This document shows positions 17,703 to 28,308 of a stretch of DNA of 64,000 bases, piece by piece. The DNA comes from Halobacillus campisalis (GTDB lineage Bacteria; Bacillota; Bacilli; Bacillales; Halobacillaceae), in contig NZ_JAPVRC010000001.1 in the NCBI RefSeq assembly GCF_030345335.1, positions 620,001 through 684,000 of the forward strand, written 5' to 3'. Below the pieces are notes generated by a model. That model had not been told where the DNA came from. It did no database searches and saw nothing but the letters and a program-made list of their open reading frames with translations. Position numbers and translations under genes: made by a program. Each line of letters opens with the position of its first letter. Position 1 is the first letter of the stretch.

Positions 17703-20039
17703 TTACATAAAGTCATAAGGTGATAGACCTTCCTCTTCCTCTTCTTCCTCTACTGCGGGGATGCGATTTTCTTGAAGCTTTTCAGCCAAACCTGTATACC
17801 TTAAATTCGTGTCCCTCGTCTGGATTCCTTCTAAAAACGCTTGCTGATCCCCGCAAATGATCAGCGATTGTTTCGACCTGGTAATCGCTGTATAAATCAA
17901 GTTCTTCCTAAGCATTCTCCGGTAGCCTCTTACAATTGGAAGAATGACAATAGAGAATTCACTGCCTTGGGATTTATGGATCGATGTACAATACGCGTGC
18001 ATGATGTTGTTCAGGTCTTTCTTTGGATAAACCACTTCTTTGCTGTCATATTCCACAACCACCTGTTCAACTTGATCCACGTTTTCTTCAGCTCGAAAGA
18101 TTGCTGCGATTTCTCCTATATCTCCGTTATATACACCGTCTTCAGGCTGGTTGACCAATTGAATGACTTTATCTCCTTTTCGATAGGTCACTTCTTTAAA
18201 GGTCAAGTCTCTTTTTTGTTTGCTTTTCGGGTTCACGACCTGCTGGATCTCTTCGTTAAGCTTATGGATCCCCGTTTCCGAGCGGTACATCGGAGCCAGT
18301 ACTTGAACTTCACGCAGTTCAATTCCCTTATCGATCGCTTTTTTCACAATATTCGTGACCAACTCTTTTATTTGGTGCTCCCCGGCAGGTATAAAATTGA
18401 AATCATGGTCTTTTTCTAATGATTTTGATGTACACTGGTCATTTTTTATTTCATGGGCCAGCTGGATGATTTTCGATCCTTCTTTTTGTCGGTAGACCTC
18501 TGTTAATTGAATAGAAGGTATATATTCCGAACGCAATAGGTCAGCTAATACTTGACCGGGTCCAACTGATGGAAGCTGGTCTTCATCTCCGACAATCAAT
18601 ACTTGCATACCTGAGGGAATCGCTCGAAACAATTGGTTGGCCAGCCATATATCAACCATAGAAAATTCATCAATAATCAGTACATTGCCTTCCAACTGGT
18701 TATCCTGATTCTTTTCAAAACTATTGTGGCCATCCCAGCCTAATAAACGATGAATAGTTCTAGCAGGCAAGCCTGTCGATTCTGTCATTCTTTTTGCAGC
18801 TCTTCCTGTAGGAGCTGTCAAAATAAAAGGAAACGGATCTCCACTGCCATAGTCACCTGGATCAATCGATACATCATTAAGCTTTGAATAGGATTGTATG
18901 ATCCCTTTTATAACAGTCGTCTTCCCCGTACCTGGACCGCCGGTCAATATCATAGCCTTGGAATGAAGAGCTTTTTCGATCGCCTGGAATTGGTCTTCCC
19001 CGTAACTCATGGCTTCTTTCTCTTCCACATCACCTATAATTTTCATTAAATCCGCCTGTGTATGTTCGATGTCCAAGCTTTCTTCCGTGATGCGCTCCAA
19101 TTGATGGCAGAGCCCATTTTCAGCATGAAAAAGCGAAGGCAGATAGACATGATCCTCTTCTATGAAAACATAACGATTTTCAGCCAAATGGATGATTTGG
19201 TCCGATAATTGCTCAAAGGTTACTGCGTTCATATTGCCATTGTTCAAAAGATTTTCCACCTGGGAAAGACACAATTCAGTCGGAAGATACACATGACCTG
19301 ATGATAGGCTTTGCTGCATGATATATAGGCAAGCCGCCCGTACTCTTGTCGGATGGTCATCGGGGAGCTCCTGCATTTTTGCAATCTCGTCTGCCCTGTG
19401 GAAACCAAACCCTTCAACTTCAAATACCAGCTGATAAGGGTCTTCCTCTATGATCGATAGGGTCTGATCTTTGAAAGCTTCATATATTTTTTGAGACATT
19501 TTCAGTCCGAATCCGTACTGGTTAAGATGAATCATCACGTGTTCAAAACCTTGATGCTCCTTTAAAGCCTCATGTAATTGCTTCTTCTTTTCCTTAGCCA
19601 GTTTCGGCACTCGGTCAAGAACATCCGGGTTTTGAAGAATCATTGAGATAGCCTGTTCTCCAAGCTCATCGACAATCCGCTCTGCCGTCTTTTGCCCGAT
19701 ACCATGGAATAAATCGCTCGCTAAATAAACGATTAACCCATCTTTCGTTTCAGGCATGACACGTTTATAAAAATCCACCTGGTATTGGCGTCCAAATTTT
19801 TTATGTTCTTGAAATTCACCATGGAAAACGTAGGATTCTCCTTCTTCTAAAGGAGGGAAATATCCTTTAATGACTAAACTTTTTTCTGAGAAGTCTTCAT
19901 TCGTATCCGTCACGTTTATGCTGGCAATCGAAAAGTGCTCGGATTCTTTATGAAAAATCATCCGATTCAATTCACCAATAATATATGGACGTTCTTCTTC
20001 TGTTGATTCAGAAAAAAGTGTATTCTCTTCCATGATCAT
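17703..20039 (-). CDS. recD2: ATP-dependent DNA helicase RecD2
   Basis: RecD-like 5'-3' helicase found without RecBC, involved in replication-fork progress and repair. The 778 residues fit the RecD2 family. They include an N-terminal OB/HhH extension (LFHGIGQKTAERIVDELG, about 115-132), Walker A GGPGTGKTT (about 360), Walker B VLIIDEFSM, GDEDQLPSVGPGQVLADL, and C-terminal YCTSIHKSQGSEFSIVILP with TAITRSKQSLIICGD. AAAGGGGAAAG lies just before two possible ATGs (20039 and 20033). It is followed 13 bases upstream by the TPR gene of the same operon. Confidence 0.96.
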   Translation of the reverse strand: MIMEENTLFSESTEEERPYIIGELNRMIFHKESEHFSIASINVTDTNEDFSEKSLVIKGYFPPLEEGESYVFHGEFQEHKKFGRQYQVDFYKRVMPETKDGLIVYLASDLFHGIGQKTAERIVDELGEQAISMILQNPDVLDRVPKLAKEKKKQLHEALKEHQGFEHVMIHLNQYGFGLKMSQKIYEAFKDQTLSIIEEDPYQLVFEVEGFGFHRADEIAKMQELPDDHPTRVRAACLYIMQQSLSSGHVYLPTELCLSQVENLLNNGNMNAVTFEQLSDQIIHLAENRYVFIEEDHVYLPSLFHAENGLCHQLERITEESLDIEHTQADLMKIIGDVEEKEAMSYGEDQFQAIEKALHSKAMILTGGPGTGKTTVIKGIIQSYSKLNDVSIDPGDYGSGDPFPFILTAPTGRAAKRMTESTGLPARTIHRLLGWDGHNSFEKNQDNQLEGNVLIIDEFSMVDIWLANQLFRAIPSGMQVLIVGDEDQLPSVGPGQVLADLLRSEYIPSIQLTEVYRQKEGSKIIQLAHEIKNDQCTSKSLEKDHDFNFIPAGEHQIKELVTNIVKKAIDKGIELREVQVLAPMYRSETGIHKLNEEIQQVVNPKSKQKRDLTFKEVTYRKGDKVIQLVNQPEDGVYNGDIGEIAAIFRAEENVDQVEQVVVEYDSKEVVYPKKDLNNIMHAYCTSIHKSQGSEFSIVILPIVRGYRRMLRKNLIYTAITRSKQSLIICGDQQAFLEGIQTRDTNLRYTGLAEKLQENRIPAVEEEEEEEGLSPYDFM

Positions 20040-20053
20040 CTTTCCCCTTTAGA

Positions 20054-20716
20054 TTATTCTCCACTTAAAGCTTGTTCGATTTGTGCCTTAGCATGGGCTG
20101 CTAACGTATGATCACCATTACACTCTAAAGCTTTGTTAAAGTGTTCAAGGGCTAGACCTGCATCTTCTTTATGAAGAGCGACAACCCCTAAATTATAATG
20201 AGCATCACTGTGATTTTCTTCTAATTGTAGCACAGTTTTCATCGTTTCTTCAGCTTCTTCAATTTGACCGGTTTGCGCTAAACATAACCCATATTGAAAT
20301 TGAATATCGACATCCTTCGGTTCAAGTTCAGAAGCTCTCAGCAAATACGGAAGAGCCAGCTTCATATACTCCTGATGAACTAGCGTCATCCCAAGCATGA
20401 AGTGAACATCAGCCTCTTCTAAGCCTTTTTCAATGGCTAATAGGAACTGGTTTTGTGCTTTTGTATAGTTTTCTTGCTCATAGTAAACGTTGCCTAAGCC
20501 GTAATAAGCAGTGGCAGCCTGCTCGTCAAGCTCAATAGCCCTATTAAAAAATCGTTCAGCTCGTTCCCATTCGTTCACGTGAACTAATAAATTCCCGAAA
20601 TTAATGTAACCTACGGGGTCGTTAGGATTCTCTTCTATCGTTTCCGTGAAAAGTTTAGTAGCTTCCTCGAAGTTTTGCTTCTTCATATGTTCGATCGCTT
20701 GATTCAGTTTATCCAT
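20054..20716 (-). CDS. yrrB: TPR-repeat protein YrrB
   Basis: Protein of 220 residues made almost entirely of tandem tetratricopeptide repeats (about six 34-residue units, for example PVGYINFGNLLVHVNEWERAERFFNRAIELD and the next). B. subtilis YrrB sits in the same place between mnmA and recD2 and has a known TPR structure; its role is not settled. AGGAGG precedes the ATG. Confidence 0.88.
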   Translation of the reverse strand: MDKLNQAIEHMKKQNFEEATKLFTETIEENPNDPVGYINFGNLLVHVNEWERAERFFNRAIELDEQAATAYYGLGNVYYEQENYTKAQNQFLLAIEKGLEEADVHFMLGMTLVHQEYMKLALPYLLRASELEPKDVDIQFQYGLCLAQTGQIEEAEETMKTVLQLEENHSDAHYNLGVVALHKEDAGLALEHFNKALECNGDHTLAAHAKAQIEQALSGE

Positions 20717-20733
20717 TTTTCATACCTCCTGCT

Positions 20734-20772
20734 TAAAAATAGCCATGCCCAAAAGCAAATGGACATGGCTTG
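20734..20772 (-). terminator. Hairpin terminator between mnmA and yrrB
   Basis: AGCCATG (20741-20747) pairs with CATGGCT (20764-20770), extended by G/C pairs. T-rich sequence on both sides makes it potentially bidirectional. It ends the cymR-yrvO-mnmA unit. Confidence 0.75.
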
Positions 20773-20777
20773 TTTTT

Positions 20778-21896
<1,119 letters not shown>

Positions 21897-21903
21897 TTAC
21901 CTC

Positions 21904-23043
21904 CTAACTCAGCCTTTCAATGATTTGGCTGATGCGCTTTGCGGCCGCAACGACATTTGCCTCCGTGTTGGCCATTCCAAAACTAAATCGAATCGAGTTA
22001 ATCGTTCTCGGGTCATTTCCCCCGTACATTGCGGACAGTACGTGTGAAGGTTCAACTGAACCAGCCGTACAGGCACTGCCGCTTGAGGCGGCTAGACCAG
22101 ACAAATCAAAATTAGTCAATAAAGTTTCCACATTCATTCCGGGAAAACTAAGATTCACGATCGTTTCTACCTGATGATCGACTGAACCATTTATTTTGAA
22201 ATCGACATTTTCCTTTTCTAGTGTCTCCAAGAATAATTGTTTATAATGAGCGTATTCAGTTATTCTGGATGAACGAAATTCGTCAGCCAGTTGAACTGCT
22301 TTCTGAAATCCGACGATGGCTGGAAGATTTTCTGTGCCAGCTCTCCGTTTTCTTTCTTGTTCTCCGCCGTAATGCTGGGAGTTTAAGTTCGTACCTTCTC
22401 TCACATAGAGAAAGCCGACGCCTTTAGGTCCATTGATTTTATGACTGGACACAGTTAGTAAATCAACAGGAAGTTCCCTGACATCGATGGAAATCAAACC
22501 ATAAGCCTGTACAACATCTGAATGAAAGTAAGCTTGATGATCTTTGACAGCCTCGCTTAATTCACGAATAGGCTGAACGACACCTGTTTCATTATTCACC
22601 ATCATGATCGTCACTAAAATCGTATCTTCTCTTAAAAGGCTGTGCACATCTTCTGACTTTACACGGCCATCATTATATACCGGGAGATAACTCACTTCAA
22701 AGCCTAACGACTCCAAATGCTCTACGGCGTGCAATGTCGCATGATGCTCTATTTTAGAAGTAATAATGTGACGACCCTTATGCTGATTAGCAATTGCTGC
22801 TCCGATAATCGCTAAATTATCAGATTCTGTTCCGCCACTTGTAAAAACAATTTCCTTATCCTTCGCTTGGATGCTTTCCGCTGCTGTATGACGCGCGTCA
22901 TCAAGTTGTTTCCTCGCTTTTCTGCCAAAGGTATGGACACTTGAAGGATTTCCGAATGTTTCTTGTAAAACGGGAATCATAGCTTCTGTCACTTGTGGAT
23001 GAACAGGTGTCGTAGCCGCATGATCTAAATAAATAGACTCCAC
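21904..23043 (-). CDS. yrvO: Cysteine desulfurase YrvO
   Basis: PLP-dependent desulfurase (NifS/IscS class) that supplies sulfur to MnmA. The 379-residue product has YLDHAATTPVHPQV at the start, the internal HATLHAVEHLE, the PLP-lysine segment TVSSHKINGPKGVGFLY, and the catalytic cysteine loop SSGSACTAGSVEPSHVL. The GTG at 23043 is chosen because GGAGGTGG lies 5 bases upstream; an in-frame ATG at 23058 has no ribosome-binding site. It starts 18 bases after cymR, as in the B. subtilis cymR-yrvO-mnmA operon. Confidence 0.95.
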   Translation of the reverse strand: MESIYLDHAATTPVHPQVTEAMIPVLQETFGNPSSVHTFGRKARKQLDDARHTAAESIQAKDKEIVFTSGGTESDNLAIIGAAIANQHKGRHIITSKIEHHATLHAVEHLESLGFEVSYLPVYNDGRVKSEDVHSLLREDTILVTIMMVNNETGVVQPIRELSEAVKDHQAYFHSDVVQAYGLISIDVRELPVDLLTVSSHKINGPKGVGFLYVREGTNLNSQHYGGEQERKRRAGTENLPAIVGFQKAVQLADEFRSSRITEYAHYKQLFLETLEKENVDFKINGSVDHQVETIVNLSFPGMNVETLLTNFDLSGLAASSGSACTAGSVEPSHVLSAMYGGNDPRTINSIRFSFGMANTEANVVAAAKRISQIIERLS

Positions 23044-23060
23044 CTTTTCCACCTCCATAT

Positions 23061-23480
23061 TTAAATATAAAACATATACGCATCTTGAGTTTGATCGTCC
23101 ACGTGATCTTTCAAGTCTTCTAACGTAGTGGTATCCAGTACATCTTTCACTGCATCCCTTACTCTTTTCCAAAGAGCTTGCTTTGCAGGTTCTTCATCTT
23201 CTATTCCTTCTACAGGGGTAATCGGTCCTTCTAGTACCCTGATTACATCTCCCGCAGTGATTTCGTAAGGAGCTTTCGTCAGCATGTATCCTCCGTAAGC
23301 ACCCCGCACACTCTTAACGAGGCTCGCATTCCGAAGCGGTGCAATAAGCTGCTCTAAATAATGTTCGGATAACTCGTTATCTCTGGCGATTTGCTTCAAT
23401 GATATTGGACCATCGCCATATTTCCTAGCCAATTCGATCATGATGGTCAGGCCGTAACGGCCCTTTGTAGAAATTTTCAT
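23061..23480 (-). CDS. cymR: Cysteine metabolism repressor CymR
   Basis: Rrf2-family winged-helix regulator that, with CysK, represses cysteine uptake and synthesis genes in B. subtilis. The 139 residues open with MKISTKGRYGLTIMIELA, then ISLKQIARDNELSEHYLEQLIAPLRNASLVKSVRGAYGGYML as the DNA-binding part. The Fe-S cysteines of IscR are absent, as in CymR. The ATG at 23480 follows AAAGGTG. Its first 56 bases lie inside the end of the upstream membrane-protein gene, in another frame. Confidence 0.92.
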   Translation of the reverse strand: MKISTKGRYGLTIMIELARKYGDGPISLKQIARDNELSEHYLEQLIAPLRNASLVKSVRGAYGGYMLTKAPYEITAGDVIRVLEGPITPVEGIEDEEPAKQALWKRVRDAVKDVLDTTTLEDLKDHVDDQTQDAYMFYI

Positions 23481-24117
23481 ACGATTCACCTTTCTTCATT
23501 AAAAAGTTCAATAATCGTTTAGAAAGAGGGAGAGAATATCCCACGAAAGAACCGAGGAAAAGTGCGATAAAAACTGTTCCGATTCCCACCGGTCCTCCTA
23601 ACATCCACCCTAGAAGGGCAACCGTGACTTCTATCCCATTACGTACAGTAGAAACTTTCCATTGCAATTTATCTGTGAGAATCAACATCAAACTGTCGCG
23701 TGGCCCAGCACCGATATCTGCTGCTACATAAACTCCTATACCTAGCGCCGTTATCATTGTACCAGCCACGAAGAAAATGACTTGATTAAGAAGCCAGCTT
23801 GGTTCAGGCAATATCCAATTAAAAAAATCAATGAAGACACCGATTAAAACCATGTTTAATATCGTACCGATTTTAGGAAATGTCCTCAAAACGATTGAGC
23901 TGATAATGACGATCAACAGACCCGCGATAATAGACCATGTCCCGACCGTAAGTCCGAGTTGTTTATATAGTCCATAATGAAGTACGTCCCATGGCCCTAT
24001 ACCAAAAACTCTTACTTGCATAGTTAATGAAATTCCCAATCCAAGTAAAGTTAATCCTACAATAAAAAAAGACCAGCGAAGACCGGTGTGCGGTCTGACG
24101 TATTGATCATTCTTCAT
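23425..24117 (-). CDS. YczE/YyaS/YitT-family membrane protein
   Basis: Protein of 230 residues with about five to six membrane helices and the family's signature pieces GLGISLTMQVRVFGIGPWDVLHYGL near the start and VYVAADIGAGPRDSLMLIL in the middle. Function of the family is not established. AAGGAGA precedes the ATG at 24117. The C-terminal 19 residues or so are read through the cymR start, giving an unusually long 56-base overlap, which may be real coupling or a recent loss of the original stop. Confidence 0.82.
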   Translation of the reverse strand: MKNDQYVRPHTGLRWSFFIVGLTLLGLGISLTMQVRVFGIGPWDVLHYGLYKQLGLTVGTWSIIAGLLIVIISSIVLRTFPKIGTILNMVLIGVFIDFFNWILPEPSWLLNQVIFFVAGTMITALGIGVYVAADIGAGPRDSLMLILTDKLQWKVSTVRNGIEVTVALLGWMLGGPVGIGTVFIALFLGSFVGYSLPLSKRLLNFLMKKGESYENFYKGPLRPDHHDRIG

Positions 24118-24240
24118 AGCTGATCTCTCCTTCTTCAATTATACCAAACGCTATTATAGCATGAATGGCAAGTCTCTTGCATTTTAATAGAATTGAGCAT
24201 ACCCTTAACGTAATTATCATTGTAAAGGAGCTATCCGTTT

Positions 24241-25515
24241 ATGAGCGTACAACCTCTAGCATACCGACTAAGACCCTCCACACTCAACGATATTATCGGA
24301 CAGAAACATTTAGTGGCTGAGGGGAAAACATTACATCGAATGGTAACAGCTGAACGATTAGCTTCGATGATACTATTTGGTCCTCCAGGGACTGGAAAAA
24401 CCTCCATGGCAACGGCTTTGGCCAAAAGCTTGCAGCTTCCTTACAAAACGCTGAATGCGGTGACTGATAAAAAGAAAGACATGGAGATAGTAGTGGAAGA
24501 AGCTAAAATGCACGGTCAAATGGTGCTCATCTTAGACGAAGTGCACAGGCTTGATAAAGCTAAACAAGATTTTTTACTTCCTCACCTTGAAAGTAACCGA
24601 CTAACGATGATCGGATGTACGACGAGCAACCCTTACCACTCCATCAACCCAGCTATTCGCAGCAGATGCCACCTTTTTGAATTACATCGTCTTGAAGAAC
24701 GGGACATGGAAGAAGCAATTCAAAAAGCATTAGCCAACAAAGAAGAAGGCTTGGGGAACATCAATATCAAATTGACGGAAGAAGCCCTCCATCATTTTGC
24801 CAAAAGTGCCAACGGGGATATGAGAGCCGCCTTGAACGGATTGGAACTTGCTGCTTTTTCAACTCCGGAAAATGAAAAGGGTGTTGTTTTTATCGATCTG
24901 GATACGGCAGAAGAGTGTATGCAGAAAAAAAGCTTTTCCCATGACAAGGACGGAGATGCGCATTATGATGTACTATCCGCTTTTCAGAAATCGATTCGCG
25001 GAAGTGATGTTAACGCCGCCCTTCATTATCTGGCACGGCTGATCGAGGCAGGGGACCTTGACAGTATCAGCCGCCGGCTTGTCGTGATCGCTTATGAAGA
25101 CATAGGGCTCGCTAACCCGCAGGCGGGACCTAGAGCTCTAGCCGCAGTAGAAGCGGCCGAACGATTAGGTTTCCCTGAAGCTAGAATTCCTCTGGCGGCT
25201 TCTGTTACAGAGCTTGCGCTTTCTCCAAAATCAAACAGCTCTTATAAGGCATTGGATTCAGCCTTATCTGATATTAGAAATGGAAACAGCGGTGAAGTTC
25301 CGATCCATTTGAAAGATTCCCACTATAAAGGGGCAGGCAAGCTCGGTCGAGGGAATGAATATAAATATCCCCACAACTACCCGAACGCATGGGTGGACCA
25401 GCAGTATCTTCCGGACATACTGAAGAAGAAATCCTACTACGAACCTAAATCAACTGGCAAATTTGAGCAAGCACTGAAACAAGTTTACGATAAAATCAAT
25501 CAACAAAAATCATAA
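24241..25515 (+). CDS. rarA: Replication-associated recombination protein RarA (MgsA)
   Basis: AAA+ ATPase of the RarA/WRNIP1 family acting at stalled replication forks. The 424 residues show an N-terminal RPSTLNDIIGQKHLV, Walker A FGPPGTGKTSMA (about residue 44), Walker B LILDEVHRLDKAKQD, sensor TSNPYHSINPAIRSRC, and the C-terminal tetramerisation region with SRRLVVIAYEDIGLANP. AAAGGAG precedes the ATG. It is divergent from the YczE-type gene and shares its 120-base upstream region. Confidence 0.96.
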   Translation: MSVQPLAYRLRPSTLNDIIGQKHLVAEGKTLHRMVTAERLASMILFGPPGTGKTSMATALAKSLQLPYKTLNAVTDKKKDMEIVVEEAKMHGQMVLILDEVHRLDKAKQDFLLPHLESNRLTMIGCTTSNPYHSINPAIRSRCHLFELHRLEERDMEEAIQKALANKEEGLGNINIKLTEEALHHFAKSANGDMRAALNGLELAAFSTPENEKGVVFIDLDTAEECMQKKSFSHDKDGDAHYDVLSAFQKSIRGSDVNAALHYLARLIEAGDLDSISRRLVVIAYEDIGLANPQAGPRALAAVEAAERLGFPEARIPLAASVTELALSPKSNSSYKALDSALSDIRNGNSGEVPIHLKDSHYKGAGKLGRGNEYKYPHNYPNAWVDQQYLPDILKKKSYYEPKSTGKFEQALKQVYDKINQQKS

Positions 25516-25601
25516 TCAAGTATAATCCTGCTTTACTTTGGTCACAATAGTAGCAAAATCTTACAAACTATTTTTCTAATAGTTCAACTGGAGGGTAAAT
25601 T

Positions 25602-26225
25602 ATGCCAAAAGTAAGGCAAGATGCTTGGTCTCATGAAGATGATTTATTATTAGCTGAAACAGTGCTCCGCCACATAAGGGAAGGAAGTACCCAATTAAGA
25701 GCGTTTGATGAGGTAGGAGACGTGCTTAACCGCACATCCGCTGCTTGTGGATTCCGCTGGAATGCAGAAATAAGGCAGAAGTATGAGCAAGCTGTAGAAC
25801 TTGCTAAAAAACAGCGCAAAGAAAAGAAACGATCTGAAGCTGCCTTTCAACAGCCTGTTGCTGCCATCCCTAAAACCCATTCCGACACTGTACACAGAGA
25901 AATCGAGGCTCCTATGGAAGAGAATAATGAAGAAATCCTTGATTTGAATCAGGTGATTTCATATTTGAAATCACTACAAAAAGAGAGCAAATCTCAGCTT
26001 GGATTAAGTAGTAAACTTCAAGAGCTTGAAGAAGAAAAACAAGAACTCTTAAAAGAAAACGAGCAACTGCATAATCAACTCAACTCATTAAAGGAAGATT
26101 ATCAAGCTTTTATTTCAATTATGGATCGAGCAAGAAAGATGACGATGTTCGACGACCAGGAATACATGAATAAACCCTTCTTCCGTATGGAGAAGAACGG
26201 AAATTTAGAACATTTAGCAAAATAG
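25602..26225 (+). CDS. RsfA-family prespore regulator
   Basis: Myb/SANT-like DNA-binding protein of 207 residues. The N-terminus, RQDAWSHEDDLLLAETVLRHIREGSTQLRAFDEVGDVLNRTSAACGFRWN in outline (about 4-53), is the RsfA signature. It is followed by a basic patch and a coiled coil (about 115-185). RsfA fine-tunes sigma-F genes in the B. subtilis forespore; whether this is the true orthologue or a paralogue such as YlbO cannot be decided here. The ribosome-binding site is GGAGGG. Confidence 0.85.
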   Translation: MPKVRQDAWSHEDDLLLAETVLRHIREGSTQLRAFDEVGDVLNRTSAACGFRWNAEIRQKYEQAVELAKKQRKEKKRSEAAFQQPVAAIPKTHSDTVHREIEAPMEENNEEILDLNQVISYLKSLQKESKSQLGLSSKLQELEEEKQELLKENEQLHNQLNSLKEDYQAFISIMDRARKMTMFDDQEYMNKPFFRMEKNGNLEHLAK

Positions 26226-26257
26226 AAAGAGCGAGCATAATATGCTCGCTCTTTCTA
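26223..26257. terminator. Palindromic terminator between the RsfA-family gene and 6S RNA
   Basis: AGAAAGAGCGAGCATA (26224-26239) and its exact complement (26241-26256) form a long hairpin, followed by a short T-rich tract only. It may serve both the RsfA-family gene and the convergent 6S RNA. Confidence 0.6.
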
Positions 26258-26264
26258 CCAAAAA

Positions 26265-26462
26265 ACAAAACCAATCCCAATTGTGCCGTTGTTTCACCAT
26301 GAGTTTTGAACCCGCTCCAGGCAGGTGGGTGCCTTGCTTCGCATTTCTTGCGTCCTCTGAATGTAATAAAGAGGCATGCATTCCGTGCGAAGACGTCAGG
26401 CTCCCGTCTCAAAAATGTTCGGTCAAAACGTACATTCGGACAACGTACACATCAGGATTGGC
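26265..26462 (-). ncRNA. bsrA: 6S RNA (6S-1/BsrA type)
   Basis: The minus strand reads CCAATCCTGATGTGTACG at the 5' end and CACAATTGGGATTGG near the 3' end. These pair as the closing stem, and a U-rich tract (26261-26269) follows. Internal pieces GACCGAACATTTTTGAGACG, GGGAGCCTGACGTC and GAGGACGCAAGAAATGCG closely match the B. subtilis 6S-1 RNA as I remember it, and the position beside aspS is the same. 6S RNA mimics an open promoter and sequesters sigma-A RNA polymerase in stationary phase. Protein readings across this stretch are spurious. Confidence 0.92.
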
Positions 26463-26523
26463 TTATTTAATTTGTAACCAAATAATAGCACAGTTTATTA
26501 TGCTTATCAAGCATAGAACAACC

Positions 26524-28308
26524 TTATTTGGTACTACTTCCGTCCTGTTTTTGTTTTTTCAGCTGAAGGTGAAGCTCATCCAGCTGGGCTGCACTTACTT
26601 CGCCAGGAGCGTCTGTAAGCGGATCTTGTGCTGATGCTGTTTTTGGAAATAAAATCGTATCACGTAAATTGCTTCGTCCTGCCAGCAGCATAATGAAACG
26701 ATCAAAACCTAAAGCGATTCCCCCGTGCGGTGGGGTGCCATATTCAAGAGCTTCCAACAAGAAACCAAACTGTTCTTCGGCTTCTTCCTTAGTAAAACCT
26801 AACACTTCAAACATTCGATCCTGCATTTCCTTATTATATATACGCAGTGATCCTCCACCTAATTCATAACCATTCAAAACAATGTCATAAGCTTCTGCTT
26901 TAGCAGCCTCTGGACGTTCAGCCAATTGATTAATATCCCCATTCTCAGGCATCGTAAATGGATGGTGGGCTGCGAAAAAGCGGCCTTCCTCTTCGTCATA
27001 TTCAAACAGCGGCCAATCGGTCACCCATAAGAAGTTAAATTGAGACTCATCAATTAACTGAAGAGTTTTACCCAATTTCAAACGTAATGCGCCTAAACTA
27101 TCATATACGACAGACGTTTTATCTGCTACGAACAGTAATAGGTCTCCATCTTCAGCATGCATTGCTTCTTTTATCTGCCGGGCTTCTTCGTCTGTGAAAA
27201 ATTTAGAAATCGGCCCATTGAGCTCTCCTTCTTTCACTTTAAGCCAAGCCAACCCTTTTGCACCATAAACTTTAACATCTTCTGTTAATTTATCTATATC
27301 TTTTCTAGAAAACGAGTCAGCTTCTCCTTTTACATTAAGTCCGCTCACTTTACCACCAGAGGAAACAGCTCCACTGAATACTTTAAACCCAGAGTCTTTC
27401 ACTATCTCGGATAAGTTTACAAGCTCAAGCCCGAACCTTGTATCCGGCTTATCAGAACCGAACCTTTCCATCGCTTCATGATATGGCATTCTTTCAAAAG
27501 GTGCTTTCACTTCGACTTCCTTCACTTCTTTCATGACTTTCACCATCATACGCTCAGTCATTGCCATTATTTCATCTTTTGACATAAAAGAGGTCTCGAT
27601 ATCCACTTGAGTGAATTCCGGCTGACGATCAGCTCTTAAATCTTCATCACGGAAACAGCGGGCGATTTGATAATATTTTTCAAAGCCGCCCATCATAAGC
27701 ATTTGCTTAAATAATTGAGGAGATTGTGGAAGTGCATAGAACTCCCCTTCATGTACCCTGCTTGGCACTAAATAATCACGTGCACCCTCTGGTGTACTTT
27801 TAGTCAGCATTGGCGTCTCCATTTCCATATAGCCTTCATCGTTAAGGAAATTACGGATCGACTGGGTAGCGTTATGACGAAGCTTGAATGTCTCCTGCAT
27901 TTCTTTCCGGCGCAGATCTAAATAGCGGTATTTAAGCCTCAAGTCTTCAGACACATCGGTTTGATCCTCGATCATAAATGGAGGTGTCTTCGCCTTGTTC
28001 AACACTGTCACTTCGTTTGCGAGCACTTCTATTTCCCCGGTAGACATATTCGGGTTCACTGTACTTTCATCACGTATGACTACTTTTCCGCTAACTTCAA
28101 TTACGTATTCCGTACGGATATTTTCAGCAATCTTCAATGCTTCAGAAGAATCCTCCGGACTGAAAACTACCTGAACAACGCCTGAGCGGTCTCTAAGATC
28201 AATAAAAATTAAACCGCCAAGGTCCCTCCGCTTCTGAACCCATCCTTTTAAGGATATGTTTGTGTTTTTATCGCTTGTACGTAACGATCCACATTGTATT
28301 CGTTCCAT
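26524..28308 (-). CDS. aspS: Aspartyl-tRNA synthetase
   Basis: Class IIb synthetase, 594 residues as in other bacteria. There is an N-terminal OB-fold anticodon-binding domain (about 1-105, [23 protein letters not shown]), a catalytic core with [24 protein letters not shown] (about 200), a GAD insertion (about 290-405), and motif 3 [15 protein letters not shown]. The ATG shares a base with the hisS stop codon. It is expressed from the T-box-controlled hisS-aspS operon. Confidence 0.98.
   Translation of the reverse strand: MERIQCGSLRTSDKNTNISLKGWVQKRRDLGGLIFIDLRDRSGVVQVVFSPEDSSEALKIAENIRTEYVIEVSGKVVIRDESTVNPNMSTGEIEVLANEVTVLNKAKTPPFMIEDQTDVSEDLRLKYRYLDLRRKEMQETFKLRHNATQSIRNFLNDEGYMEMETPMLTKSTPEGARDYLVPSRVHEGEFYALPQSPQLFKQMLMMGGFEKYYQIARCFRDEDLRADRQPEFTQVDIETSFMSKDEIMAMTERMMVKVMKEVKEVEVKAPFERMPYHEAMERFGSDKPDTRFGLELVNLSEIVKDSGFKVFSGAVSSGGKVSGLNVKGEADSFSRKDIDKLTEDVKVYGAKGLAWLKVKEGELNGPISKFFTDEEARQIKEAMHAEDGDLLLFVADKTSVVYDSLGALRLKLGKTLQLIDESQFNFLWVTDWPLFEYDEEEGRFFAAHHPFTMPENGDINQLAERPEAAKAEAYDIVLNGYELGGGSLRIYNKEMQDRMFEVLGFTKEEAEEQFGFLLEALEYGTPPHGGIALGFDRFIMLLAGRSNLRDTILFPKTASAQDPLTDAPGEVSAAQLDELHLQLKKQKQDGSSTK

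Noticed and set aside
26242-26634. A 130-codon plus-strand frame near aspS
   Set aside because: It is antisense to the 6S RNA and to the end of aspS; the RNA explains the conservation.
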